This document shows, piece after piece, positions 1-7,690 of a stretch of DNA of 28,766 nt. Numbering within the stretch: position 1 is the first letter of the stretch; each line of letters starts with the position of its first letter. The DNA comes from an uncultured Coriobacteriales bacterium (lineage in GTDB: Bacteria; Actinomycetota; Coriobacteriia; Coriobacteriales; UMGS124). Made by a program: the position numbers and the translations under genes. The DNA lies in contig CAKUAI010000032.1 of assembly GCA_934636245.1 (NCBI GenBank), forward strand, positions 1 through 28,766, given 5' to 3'. The notes below the pieces were generated by a model that saw only the letters and a program-made list of their open reading frames with translations, was not told the DNA's origin and made no database searches.

Positions 1-42
1 GCCCCTCCCGGGCCGGTTTTTCGGCGCCGGCGCGGGAGGGGC
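1..42. terminator. strong GC-rich hairpin at left edge
   Basis: A perfect 10-bp inverted repeat, gcccctcccg at 1-10 and cgggaggggc at 33-42, encloses a 22-nt loop that contains further complementary gccgg/ccggc segments and a run of five T. It probably ends transcription of a gene lying left of the window. No long U-run follows the outer stem, so the terminator assignment is inferred from shape and position. Confidence 0.45.
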
Positions 43-90
43 CGCGGCCGGAGGCTACTTGTTCATTGCTTTCCTAGAGAATGAGAGAAA

Positions 91-125
91 GACCCCGCAG
101 CGTCCTTTGGGAAGGCTGCGGGGTC
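91..125 (-). terminator. probable Rho-independent terminator, minus strand
   Basis: gaccccgcag at 91-100 pairs perfectly with ctgcggggtc at 116-125, with a 15-nt loop that can pair further (cctt with aagg). Read on the minus strand, the stem is followed by a pyrimidine-rich tract starting TTTCTCTC, as expected for a terminator of the leftward brnQ transcript. It lies about 360 bp beyond the brnQ stop, with the 39-bp repeat array between them. Confidence 0.5.
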
Positions 126-167
126 CTTGTTGGTTGGTGACGAGCGGGTGCTTGTGCGGCAGAGATT

Positions 168-430
168 GGATGGCACCGCCCACCCGCGCTGGCCAGATTG
201 GGTGGGCGGTGCGCAGGCACGGCGGCGCTGGCTGTGTGGGGCGGGCGATGCGCAGGCACGGCAGCGCTGGCCATGTGGAGCAGGCGATGCGCAGGCGCGG
301 CAGCATTGGCTATGTGGAGCGAACGGATGGCACCGCCCACCCGCGCTGGCCAGATTGAGCGGGCGATGCACAGGCACGGCGGCGCTGGCTGTGTGGAGCA
401 GGCGATGCGCAGGCACGGGGGCGCGGTGTA
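168..430. repeat. 39-bp imperfect tandem repeats inside a 157-bp duplication
   Basis: The core gcgcaggcac, or a one-base variant, recurs at 211, 250, 289, 368 and 407, with 39-bp steps inside each block. A separate segment beginning ggatggcaccgcccaccc occurs at 168 and again at 325. The two starts are 157 bp apart, equal to the distance between the repeat cores at 211 and 368. The array therefore combines a 39-bp minisatellite with a larger 157-bp duplication. The 39-bp period is a multiple of three and leaves several reading frames open, but none has a ribosome site or a recognisable domain. It lies between brnQ and its likely terminator. Confidence 0.75.
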
Positions 431-482
431 TGTTGTCGCGCTTGCGCAAACGCGCTCGCGCGAGGCCGCCCGCCCGTTCGAA

Positions 483-1817
483 CTAGCTCGCTTTCCTGCT
501 GCGCGCGAGGCCGATGGCCAGGCCGATGGCGGCGGGGACGACCCAGCCCAGGCCCAGCGTGTAAAAGGGCAGCCAGCTGGCGATGAAGTCCACGACGGGC
601 TGCATGCCGGTCAGGCCGCTCGTCCTGATGAAGTCGGCGACGGCGGCCACCACGGTGAGGCCGATGGTCCAGCGGTACACACTGGGCTTGTCTTTGACCA
701 GCTTGTGGCCCAGGCCAAGCAGGATGAGCACGATGGCCAGCGGATACAGGAAGTAGAGCACGGGGGCCGACAGTGAGATGATCTGCGCAAGGCCGACGTT
801 GGAGATGACAAACGAGACGACCGTGAACGCGACGGCGTAGGCCTTGTAGGAGATTTTGAACGGCAGCATGTCGACGAAGGCCTCGGAGCACGAGGTCACA
901 AGGCCGATGGCGGTCTTGAGGCAGCACAGGGTGACGGTTGCGCCCAAAAGGACCTGGCCAGGGCCGCCGAAGTAGTGTGCGGCGATAATCGCGAAGGCAT
1001 CGCCACCGGTGAAGCCGGCCTCGGTCAGACGGTCGGCATACAGGCCGTAGCTCTGGGCGCCCACGACGGCGATGGCGATGTAGATGAGGGCCATGCCCGT
1101 CATGGCGAAGGCGCCGGCGCGCACGGTGTTGGCACCCACAGCGGCGGGCTCGGTCACGTCTTTGGAGCGGATGGACTGCACGACGATGATGCCGAACGCA
1201 AGCGAGGCGAGGGCGTCGAGCGTGTCATAGCCCCGCAGGAAGCCGGCGAAGAACGCCCCGTCGGCATAGGCGCCCGAGACGGGGACGCTCGAGACGGCCT
1301 GGATGGGGTTGACGAGCGCCGTCACAAGAATGATGCCCAGCAGTACCAGGAAGAACGGGTTGAGGAACTTGCCCAGCACGTCCATGAGCTTGGTGGGCTT
1401 AAGCGAGAAGAACAACACAAGAAGGAAGAACGCGAGCGAGAACAGTGCCTGGGGCAACATCCCTTGGCCGGCGAACTGCGGCAGCGCAATGGAGAACGAG
1501 GTGGCTGCGCAGCGCGGGATGGCAAACAGGGGACCGATGGTGAGATAGAGCGCGCAGGTGAAGAAGAAGGCGTAGCGCCTCGACACCTTGCTCGCCAGGT
1601 CGAAGAGGCCCTCGCTTCGCGAGACGCCGATGGCTACGATGCCCATGAGCGGCAGGCCCACGGCGCTCACAATCATGCCCGCCATGGCGACGCCCAGGTC
1701 CTGTCCTGCGGCGGCGCCCAGAATGAGCGGGAAGATGAGGTTGCCTGCTCCAAAGAACAGGCCAAACAGCATGGACGCAAGCGTCACGAGCTCGGGCGCG
1801 GTCAAGCGGGTCTTCAT
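483..1817 (-). CDS. brnQ: branched-chain amino-acid carrier BrnQ (LIVCS family)
   Basis: This is an inner-membrane transporter expected to import leucine, isoleucine and valine with Na+ or H+ (family knowledge). The 444-residue protein begins MKTRLTAPELVTLASMLFG and is hydrophobic throughout, with about 12 likely membrane segments. The N-terminal LFGLFFGAGNLIFP segment is the typical LIVCS signature, and the length is normal for the family. The start at 1817 is chosen because a GAGGAGC ribosome site lies about 6 nt upstream; a longer frame to 1856 adds 13 residues without a better site. It is 74 bp downstream of the ABC exporter on the same strand and could be read from that transcript or from its own promoter. 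No T-box or other amino-acid leader was recognised. Confidence 0.9.
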   Translation of the reverse strand: MKTRLTAPELVTLASMLFGLFFGAGNLIFPLILGAAAGQDLGVAMAGMIVSAVGLPLMGIVAIGVSRSEGLFDLASKVSRRYAFFFTCALYLTIGPLFAIPRCAATSFSIALPQFAGQGMLPQALFSLAFFLLVLFFSLKPTKLMDVLGKFLNPFFLVLLGIILVTALVNPIQAVSSVPVSGAYADGAFFAGFLRGYDTLDALASLAFGIIVVQSIRSKDVTEPAAVGANTVRAGAFAMTGMALIYIAIAVVGAQSYGLYADRLTEAGFTGGDAFAIIAAHYFGGPGQVLLGATVTLCCLKTAIGLVTSCSEAFVDMLPFKISYKAYAVAFTVVSFVISNVGLAQIISLSAPVLYFLYPLAIVLILLGLGHKLVKDKPSVYRWTIGLTVVAAVADFIRTSGLTGMQPVVDFIASWLPFYTLGLGWVVPAAIGLAIGLARSRKAS

Positions 1818-1891
1818 TTGCGGTGCTCCTCGAGAGGGGTCGTTTAACCCTCCCATGGTAACGGCCGCTGAGCCAGAATCTGAATATTCCC
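1818..1891. other. short gap between ABC exporter and brnQ
   Basis: This 74-bp gap holds the brnQ ribosome site. At about 1857-1873 it has a GTAACGGCCGCTGAGCC segment resembling the centre of the 80-bp palindromic element found at 12757, 15968 and 17757. The flanking arms of that element are not recognisable here. No clear promoter or terminator was seen. Confidence 0.4.
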
Positions 1892-3541
1892 TTAAATCTG
1901 GACAATACGTCCTTGACCGGACTGCTCGTAGAGGCGGTGCGAGATGGAAAGCACCGCGCGGTTCTGGCTGGCGCGGCGCAGCGCCTCCATGACCTGCTGC
2001 TCGGTGCCGGAGTCGAGGTTGGCTGTGATCTCGTCGAGCAGCAGCAGCTTTGGGTTGGCCGCTACGGCGCGCGCAATGGAGAGCAGCTGCGTCTGCCCCT
2101 GGGAGAGAAGCCCCTCGGCATAGGGCGTGTCGTAGCCTTGGGGCAGGGCCTCAAGCGCGGCCCCGATGCCTGCGAGCTGCGCCGCCTGCGCCATCTCCTC
2201 GCGCGAGATGCTCGGGTCGCCTAGCGTGATCTGGTCGGCGACCGTGCCGGGCACGACCCTGAACGCCTGGTCGACATGGCCCACGAATCGCCTGCGTGCC
2301 TGCGGTGCCAGCTGTGCGGCGTCGACTCCCCACACACGCACTGTGCCCGCCCAGGGCTCGTAGTCGCCCAGGATGAGCTTGAAAATCGTGCTCTTGCCGG
2401 CACCCGTTCTGCCCGCCAGCGTCACCATCTCGCCGGGTGTGACGTCAAGCGCGAAGTTTTTGAGCACGGCGCGCCCGTCTTCGTAGCCGAAGTCCACGCC
2501 TGCGAGCTCCACGGCCAGGGGCGCGTCTGCCTGCGGGGCCTTGTCGGCCTCGGGACGCTCTTCCTCGTCGAGGAAAGTCTTCACGCGCTTTACGCCGGCG
2601 ATGGCTTGCTGGATGCTCTCGATTTCCATGCCGATGGCGCCCAGCGGCTCGAACACCTTGCCCACATAGGCGACCACCGCGGCTGCCGTGCCCACCGACA
2701 TCCCGAAGAACTCCTGCACGCCGCCGCCCAGGCTCGCCAGCACCATCACGGCGGCGATGACGAGCGAGCCGCAGGTGACCACGATGGGCGAGTACACCGA
2801 GTCGTAGAGGTTTACGCGCTCCATGCTCGCGAAGCAGTCGCGCACGCACGTGTCGTAGCGCTCCTCCATGAAGCGCTCCCGCCCCAGGTTGCGCACGGTG
2901 CGCATCACGCGTGCGGTCTCGGGCACCTGGGCGTTCATGTTGGCCACGGCCTGGCGGTTCGCGAGCTGGGCGGCGAGCATGCGGCGCTGGAACGCGCGCG
3001 TGAGCAGAAACAAGAACGGCGTCACTACCAGCAGCAATACGCCCAGGCCGATGCTGCGCGTGAAGATGACGGCGATGATGCCCACGACTTTGCAGACGTC
3101 GATCGCCATGCTCACGATGCCCTCGTCAAAAAGGGCGCGCACCGTGTCCACGTCGTTGACGAAGAGGGAGCTCACGGCGCCGCCCGTGTGGCGCGTGAAA
3201 TACCCCGCAGGCAGGCGGTCGAGTTTGCGCGCCATGGCGCTGCGCAGGCCGTGCGTCACCTTTTGGCCCGCCACCGTGACCGAGGCTGACTTGAGCGCGT
3301 CCATCGCGCTCGACCCCGCGACGGCACCGAAGTAGAGCAGCGCCATGGCCAGCGAGACCTCCTGCCCGGCGGTGAGGCCGTTCACGATGCCCTCCAAGAC
3401 GAGGGGCGGCACCAGGGTGAGCAGGATATCGGCGGCGATAACAACCACGAGGCCAGCCGTGAGCAGCTTGTTTGAGCGCGCGATACCCGCGAGGATGCCG
3501 CGCAGGGTGTTCTTGGCGCAGGGGCGGTTAGCGTTCGTCAT
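1892..3541 (-). CDS. ABC exporter half-transporter, catalytically canonical subunit
   Basis: This 549-residue protein is an ABC half-exporter with an N-terminal membrane domain (about residues 25-320) and a C-terminal ATPase domain (about 345-549). Visible motifs are Walker A GRTGAGKST at about 377-385, Q-loop VDQ near 424, a variant signature LSQGQ at 479-483, Walker B ending LLLLDE with the catalytic Glu near 504, and switch His in ISHR near 535. It begins 14 bp inside the end of the upstream half-transporter, so the two are probably translationally coupled and form a heterodimer. Together they should have one canonical ATP site (this Walker A/B with the partner's LSGGQ) and one degenerate site. 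The substrate is unknown; multidrug, peptide and lipid export are all possible. Confidence 0.9.
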   Translation of the reverse strand: MTNANRPCAKNTLRGILAGIARSNKLLTAGLVVVIAADILLTLVPPLVLEGIVNGLTAGQEVSLAMALLYFGAVAGSSAMDALKSASVTVAGQKVTHGLRSAMARKLDRLPAGYFTRHTGGAVSSLFVNDVDTVRALFDEGIVSMAIDVCKVVGIIAVIFTRSIGLGVLLLVVTPFLFLLTRAFQRRMLAAQLANRQAVANMNAQVPETARVMRTVRNLGRERFMEERYDTCVRDCFASMERVNLYDSVYSPIVVTCGSLVIAAVMVLASLGGGVQEFFGMSVGTAAAVVAYVGKVFEPLGAIGMEIESIQQAIAGVKRVKTFLDEEERPEADKAPQADAPLAVELAGVDFGYEDGRAVLKNFALDVTPGEMVTLAGRTGAGKSTIFKLILGDYEPWAGTVRVWGVDAAQLAPQARRRFVGHVDQAFRVVPGTVADQITLGDPSISREEMAQAAQLAGIGAALEALPQGYDTPYAEGLLSQGQTQLLSIARAVAANPKLLLLDEITANLDSGTEQQVMEALRRASQNRAVLSISHRLYEQSGQGRIVQI

Positions 3542-5276
3542 CGCACCTCACCTCCCCGGCCTGCTTCGTGTAGAAGGCGCGGTATGCGGAGCAGTTTTGC
3601 ATGAGCCCTGCGTGCGTCGAGGTGAGTGCCCGGCCGTCCTCGACCCAAACGACCTGGTCAAGCTCGGGGAAGAGCGTCAGGCGATGCGAGATGAGCACCA
3701 CGATGCTGCCCGCCGCCTGTGCGCGCAGTCCCGCCATAATGGCCTGCTCGGTTGCCTTGTCCACGGCGGAGAAGGGGTCGTCGAGCACGTAGAGGGGCCG
3801 CTTGCGGGCGAGCGTGCGCGCAAGGGCAAGGCGTGCCTGCTGGCCGCCGGAGAGCCGCACCCCGCCTGCGCCCACGAGCGTGTCTGCGCCCTGGGGCATC
3901 GCGGCGACCTCCTCGTCGAGCTGCACCAGGCGCAATGCGGCTTGCACGTCCAGGTTCTCGCTCAGGCAGACGTTGGCTCGCACGGTGTCGCTCAGAAGCT
4001 CGGGGTCGTGGCCCAGATATCCTACCGACTGGCTCAGCTCGTAGGCGGACATCGCGGCCAGCTCAGTTTCGCCTAGGCAGATGCTGCCCTCGTAGGGCTG
4101 CTCGCACAGGAACATCTTGCCAAGGGCGGACTTGCCGCCCGCGACTGGTCCCGTGACGCCCACGATTTGCCCGGGCCCCGCGTCGAGGTTCACGCCGCGC
4201 AGGGTAAACGCGCCCTGGCCGCCATAGGCAAACCCGGCGTCGCGCAGGTGGAGCCCGCGGGGTGCACGCAGGTCGAGCGCGGTCCCCTCGTCCCACTCGA
4301 TGCGCGGCTTGAGCAGGGGTTTGATGCGCGCCCAAGAGACCTGGGCCTTCTGTACGGCGTTGAAGAGCTTGGCGCAGTGCGACGCCTTGGTCGCAAAGCG
4401 CGCGAAGCACGAGAGGAACGCCGTGAACGAGGCGATGTCCCACGTGGTCCTGCCCGTGCCGGCCACGTTGCGCGCGCCCAGCCACACGATGAGGACGCAC
4501 CCGGCCATGGAGACGGCCTTGTACACGGGCATCATGACGTTTTCCCAGATGCCGGCCCGGGTGGCGCAGCGCTCGTAGTCGTCGAGGCGCTCCTCGTAGC
4601 CCTGTGCGCGCATGCCCGAAAGCCCGTATCGGCGGTACAGCAGGGCGTTTTCCACCTGGTCGATCGTGGCGTCGCTCAATTTGCCCGCGCTTGCCTTGGA
4701 GAGCTGGTTGGCATGGTACACGCGCCCTTTGAGGCGTCCCGCCAGCCAGTAGGCCGGCGGGGTAAAGAGGCAGCTCAGGAGCGCAAGCCTCCGGTCGAGC
4801 GTGAGGAGCAGGCACAGGTAGGCCACCATGGCGACACCCGTGTCGAAGACCTCCGTCGTGACCTTGCGCATGCCCTCCACGGCGGCGTCCACGTCTGAGA
4901 CGGCCTTGGTCATGAGGGCGCCGGCACTCGTGCCCACAAGATCGGCGCGCGGGGTGTGGACGATGTTGTTGTACAGCGTGCCGCGCATGGAACGGGCCGT
5001 ATCGTTGGCAAAGCGTCGCACGTAGAAGCGCTTCACGGCGCGCATGCCCTGTACCAGCACAATCACTGCGAGATAGATGGCCGCCAGGGCCAGCATGCCT
5101 TGCAGTGTGCCGGAACCCTGCACAATGTCGAGCAGTTGCTGAACCATCAGGCCCTCGAGGTAGGGGCCCAGAGCGAGGCCTGCGTTGTACACAATGCCGC
5201 TCACGGCGACGACTGCGATGGTGCGGGCGCTGCGCCTGAAGTAGGTTGTGATGCGGTCGGGTGGGTAGGGTTTCAT
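3528..5276 (-). CDS. ABC exporter half-transporter, degenerate-site subunit
   Basis: This 582-residue protein is the first gene of the exporter pair, with a membrane domain at about residues 15-310 and an ATPase domain from about 340. Motifs are Walker A GPVAGGKS at 376-383, canonical signature LSGGQ at 475-479, Walker B LYVLDDPFSAVD at about 495-506 with Asp in place of the catalytic Glu, and ISHR near 529-532. The Asp and the partner's altered signature predict one degenerate nucleotide site, a known pattern in heterodimeric exporters. The start at 5276 follows GAGAAG at good spacing. Upstream in-frame starts at 5288 and 5384 lack a clear ribosome site, and starting at 5384 would place the promoter inside the gene. 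Confidence 0.88.
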   Translation of the reverse strand: MKPYPPDRITTYFRRSARTIAVVAVSGIVYNAGLALGPYLEGLMVQQLLDIVQGSGTLQGMLALAAIYLAVIVLVQGMRAVKRFYVRRFANDTARSMRGTLYNNIVHTPRADLVGTSAGALMTKAVSDVDAAVEGMRKVTTEVFDTGVAMVAYLCLLLTLDRRLALLSCLFTPPAYWLAGRLKGRVYHANQLSKASAGKLSDATIDQVENALLYRRYGLSGMRAQGYEERLDDYERCATRAGIWENVMMPVYKAVSMAGCVLIVWLGARNVAGTGRTTWDIASFTAFLSCFARFATKASHCAKLFNAVQKAQVSWARIKPLLKPRIEWDEGTALDLRAPRGLHLRDAGFAYGGQGAFTLRGVNLDAGPGQIVGVTGPVAGGKSALGKMFLCEQPYEGSICLGETELAAMSAYELSQSVGYLGHDPELLSDTVRANVCLSENLDVQAALRLVQLDEEVAAMPQGADTLVGAGGVRLSGGQQARLALARTLARKRPLYVLDDPFSAVDKATEQAIMAGLRAQAAGSIVVLISHRLTLFPELDQVVWVEDGRALTSTHAGLMQNCSAYRAFYTKQAGEVRCDDER

Positions 5277-5308
5277 CGCTTCTCTCATCTTGGTGTGTCG
5301 AATGTCCC

Positions 5309-5337
5309 ATTGTATCGCGGCGATAAACATTTGTCGG
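5309..5337 (-). promoter_or_regulatory. likely sigma70-type promoter of the ABC exporter
   Basis: Read on the minus strand, CCGACA (5332-5337) and TACAAT (5309-5314) are separated by exactly 17 bp. They match the -35 at 4/6 and the -10 at 5/6 positions. They lie 33-61 bp upstream of the chosen start at 5276. The 18-bp palindrome at 5344-5361 sits immediately upstream of the -35. Confidence 0.55.
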
Positions 5338-5343
5338 GAGTCT

Positions 5344-5361
5344 CGGTTGCATATGCAACCG
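5344..5361. promoter_or_regulatory. perfect 18-bp palindrome, candidate operator
   Basis: CGGTTGCATATGCAACCG is fully self-complementary. It lies between the divergent ABC exporter and MoeA-like operon, 6 bp upstream of the exporter's likely -35 box. The size and symmetry suit a dimeric MarR/TetR-like or similar regulator. No such regulator is encoded beside it, so the binding protein is unknown. It could affect either or both transcription units. Confidence 0.5.
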
Positions 5362-5572
5362 ACATACCGGCGACGCTCTGCCACGATTGCCTGGCTTTAA
5401 GGAAGCCTATTGGGAGGGCACGTGGATTCATCCGAAGAAGTAGCCGAGCAGCACTGTTCGGCCGTACCACAGCGTCAGGCCAGCGTAAAGCGCGGGGCCT
5501 GCAATCGGTAGGCCCTGCATTCGCTGTTTGTACGCACGGGTGTGGCCGGGGGCCACTGTTTGGAGGGCATGC
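5362..5572 (+). promoter_or_regulatory. structured leader of the MoeA-like operon
   Basis: About 210 bp precede the MoeA-like start without a supported gene. An inverted repeat GGCTT-N5-AAGCC lies at 5393-5407. An 8-bp stem (5495-5502 with 5508-5515, one G-U pair, 5-nt loop) and a perfect 6-bp stem GTGGCC/GGCCAC (5542-5556, loop GGG) lie closer to the gene. The last hairpin ends 5 nt before the ribosome site GGAGGG (5562-5567), so it could influence translation. A riboswitch or attenuator is possible, but I could not match it to a known class such as the Moco RNA. Confidence 0.35.
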
Positions 5573-6844
5573 ATGAGGGACCATTCTAAGCACATCGAGC
5601 TTGACCGTGAAGACGCGGTGGCGGCCATTCTCGCCGCCTGCGATTTCCATCCGGCGCACGAGACCGTGCCGGTGGACGAGGCGTTTGGGCGCACGCTTGC
5701 CGTGGACGCCCTCGCACAGGTGACGCTGCCCAACTGCCTGACCTGCAACATGGACTCGGTGGCGCTTCGTTGGAGCGACTTCGAGGGGTTCGAGCCCGGC
5801 GAGGTGCCCGACATCTCCGGCTGGACCCGCGGCGTGGAGTGGCAGTTCGCAAACACGGGCGTCGGCATGCCCGAGGGCTTCGACACGGCCGTGTGCATCG
5901 AGAATGCCCAGGTAAGCGACGACAACCAGACGCTTGAGGCCATCCTGCACGCACCGAGCGGCCGCTATGCCGGCACCTCCCCCGCGGGTAGCCGCATGCA
6001 CGAGGGCGACGTCGTTGTGCCCGCGGGCACTCTTGTGACGCCCGCTGTCGCCGCCGCCCTGGCCGGCGCCGGCCTTACCGAGTGCGAGGTGATCGCAAAG
6101 CCGAAGGTCGTGTTCATCCCCACGGGCAACGAGCTCGTAGCTCCCGGCGAGAAGGTCGGCCGCGGCAAGAACATCGAGTCGAACAGTCTGGTCATCAAGG
6201 GCAAGGCCATGGCCTGGGGCGGCGACTGCAAGGTGTACCCCATCGTGCCCGACAAGCCCGACATGATCGAGGACGCCATCCGCCGCGCATGCGCCGAGGC
6301 CGACATTGTGGTGCTCAACGCCGGTTCCTCCAAGGGGTCCGACGACTGGGCGATGGAGATCCTCGAGAAGATCGGCCACGTCATCAACCATGAGGTGTCC
6401 CACGGCCCGGGCCATCACTCCAGCTACGCCGTGGTGGACAACACGCCCATCGTGGGCATCAGCGGTCCCGCCCTGGGCGCGACGTTTACGACCGACTTCT
6501 ACCTGAAGCCCGTCATCGACCTGTGGTATGGCAGGCCCACGACGCCGCAGCACGTGACCGCGCGCCTGGCGGCCCCGTTCGCCGACCTGTTCTCGGCGCC
6601 CAAGCAGAAGGAGAATCGCGCCGGCGAGCTGCGTCCCGCTTTTGAGCGCACCACGCCGTTCCACTCCATCAGGCACATCGTGCTGACGCAGGCGCAGGAC
6701 GGCGTCATCGAAGCCACGCCGCTCAAGTTCAAGCCCGGCGTGGTTCAGGCCGAGACGGCCGCTGGCTATTATCCGCTTGCAAACGGGTGCGGACACGTGC
6801 CGCCGCAGGTGGGGGACATGATCGAAATCGAGCTGAGGGGATAA
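5573..6844 (+). CDS. divergent MoeA-like molybdopterin-binding protein
   Basis: This 423-residue cytoplasmic protein resembles MoeA, which inserts molybdate into adenylylated molybdopterin. The MoeA order is retained: an N-terminal VDEAFGRTLA segment, CNMDSVAL at 58-65 where MoeA has MDGYA, GMPEGFDTAV at 98-107, PTGNEL at 183-188, and NAGSSKGSDDW at 249-259 in place of the usual GG-S-G-D loop. The C-terminal GISGPALGA near 295 replaces the canonical LPGNP region. The changed signature residues suggest an altered substrate or a specialised paralogue; that is inference. The start at 5573 follows GGAGGG by 5 nt; a TTG start at 5528 is less likely. It is the first gene of a tight operon with a methyltransferase and a DUF364 protein. 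Confidence 0.8.
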   Translation: MRDHSKHIELDREDAVAAILAACDFHPAHETVPVDEAFGRTLAVDALAQVTLPNCLTCNMDSVALRWSDFEGFEPGEVPDISGWTRGVEWQFANTGVGMPEGFDTAVCIENAQVSDDNQTLEAILHAPSGRYAGTSPAGSRMHEGDVVVPAGTLVTPAVAAALAGAGLTECEVIAKPKVVFIPTGNELVAPGEKVGRGKNIESNSLVIKGKAMAWGGDCKVYPIVPDKPDMIEDAIRRACAEADIVVLNAGSSKGSDDWAMEILEKIGHVINHEVSHGPGHHSSYAVVDNTPIVGISGPALGATFTTDFYLKPVIDLWYGRPTTPQHVTARLAAPFADLFSAPKQKENRAGELRPAFERTTPFHSIRHIVLTQAQDGVIEATPLKFKPGVVQAETAAGYYPLANGCGHVPPQVGDMIEIELRG

Positions 6845-6847
6845 AAC

Positions 6848-7669
6848 ATGCAGGCAGAAAGCGGACTTGACTGGAACGAGCTCTGGAAGCAGCGCGCCAA
6901 GTGCGAGGAGGGCCTTGAGAACGAGGCCTACTGGGACAAGCGCTCCCAGAACTTCACGGCAACGTGCTCTCGCAGCGGTTATGCCAACGACTTCCTCGGC
7001 CGCGCCGGCGTGCGTCCCGACGAGACGGTGATCGACATGGGCTGCGGCACGGGCTCGCTTGCATTGCCCCTCGCCAACGAGGGCGTCAACGTGGTGGCGT
7101 GCGACCTTTCGAGCGGCATGCTCGGCAAGCTGCGCGAGCAGGCCGAGGCCGACGGGGTCATCGACAACCTCGACATCCGCAAGGTGAGCTGGCTCGACTC
7201 CTGGGAAGACCTGCCTGTGGCCGACGTCTTCTTTGCCTCCCGCTCGCTGTTCTCGCGCGACCTGCGCGAGACGCTGCTCAAGATGGAGGCTCATACGCGC
7301 CGTCGCGTGTGCATCGCTGTCTCCACGAGCTTCTCGCCTGGTCACGACCACGAGATGCTCAAGGCCATCGGCCGCCCCGAGCCCAATCTGTCTGAGGCCA
7401 CCTACATCGTGAACCTCCTGCTTGAGATGGGCCGCCTGCCCGAGCTGTCCTACATCCTGCATAACAGGCCCGTCTTCGGCGAGACCATCGAAGAGGTGCG
7501 CGCGAACTACGAGCGCGAGGACGGCCCCTTCACGCCCGAGGAAGAGGCCCTGCTCGGCGCCCACATCGCCAAGCATTACAGCATGGGCGTCGACGAGGAG
7601 GGCAACCCCGTTGTGCTGCGCGACTATCGCCACCGCAACGAGTGGGCCTTTATCTCCTGGAACCTGTAA
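6848..7669 (+). CDS. class I SAM-dependent methyltransferase
   Basis: The 273-residue protein has the Rossmann-fold methyltransferase signature: motif I VIDMGCGTG at 61-69, followed by the acidic ribose-binding motif VVACDLSSGML around 82-92. The fold should bind S-adenosylmethionine; the methyl acceptor cannot be read from sequence. It starts 3 nt after the MoeA-like stop, with AGGGG just upstream, so it is almost certainly co-transcribed. The partners suggest a small cofactor, pterin or metal ligand as acceptor rather than nucleic acid, but this is inference. The C-terminal half (from about residue 150) has no motif I recognise. Confidence 0.85.
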   Translation: MQAESGLDWNELWKQRAKCEEGLENEAYWDKRSQNFTATCSRSGYANDFLGRAGVRPDETVIDMGCGTGSLALPLANEGVNVVACDLSSGMLGKLREQAEADGVIDNLDIRKVSWLDSWEDLPVADVFFASRSLFSRDLRETLLKMEAHTRRRVCIAVSTSFSPGHDHEMLKAIGRPEPNLSEATYIVNLLLEMGRLPELSYILHNRPVFGETIEEVRANYEREDGPFTPEEEALLGAHIAKHYSMGVDEEGNPVVLRDYRHRNEWAFISWNL

Positions 7670-7690
7670 CGAGCGATTTGGAGACCTGTG

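Noticed and set aside
168..430. CRISPR array
   Set aside because: The 39-bp units are contiguous and imperfect, with no unique spacers of constant length and no cas genes.
59..776. Open frames through the 39-bp repeat region
   Set aside because: They are open because the period is a multiple of three; they lack ribosome sites, and several run into brnQ antisense.
5362..5572. Molybdenum-cofactor riboswitch
   Set aside because: The context is attractive, but I could not align the leader to the Moco RNA consensus; only generic hairpins are supported.
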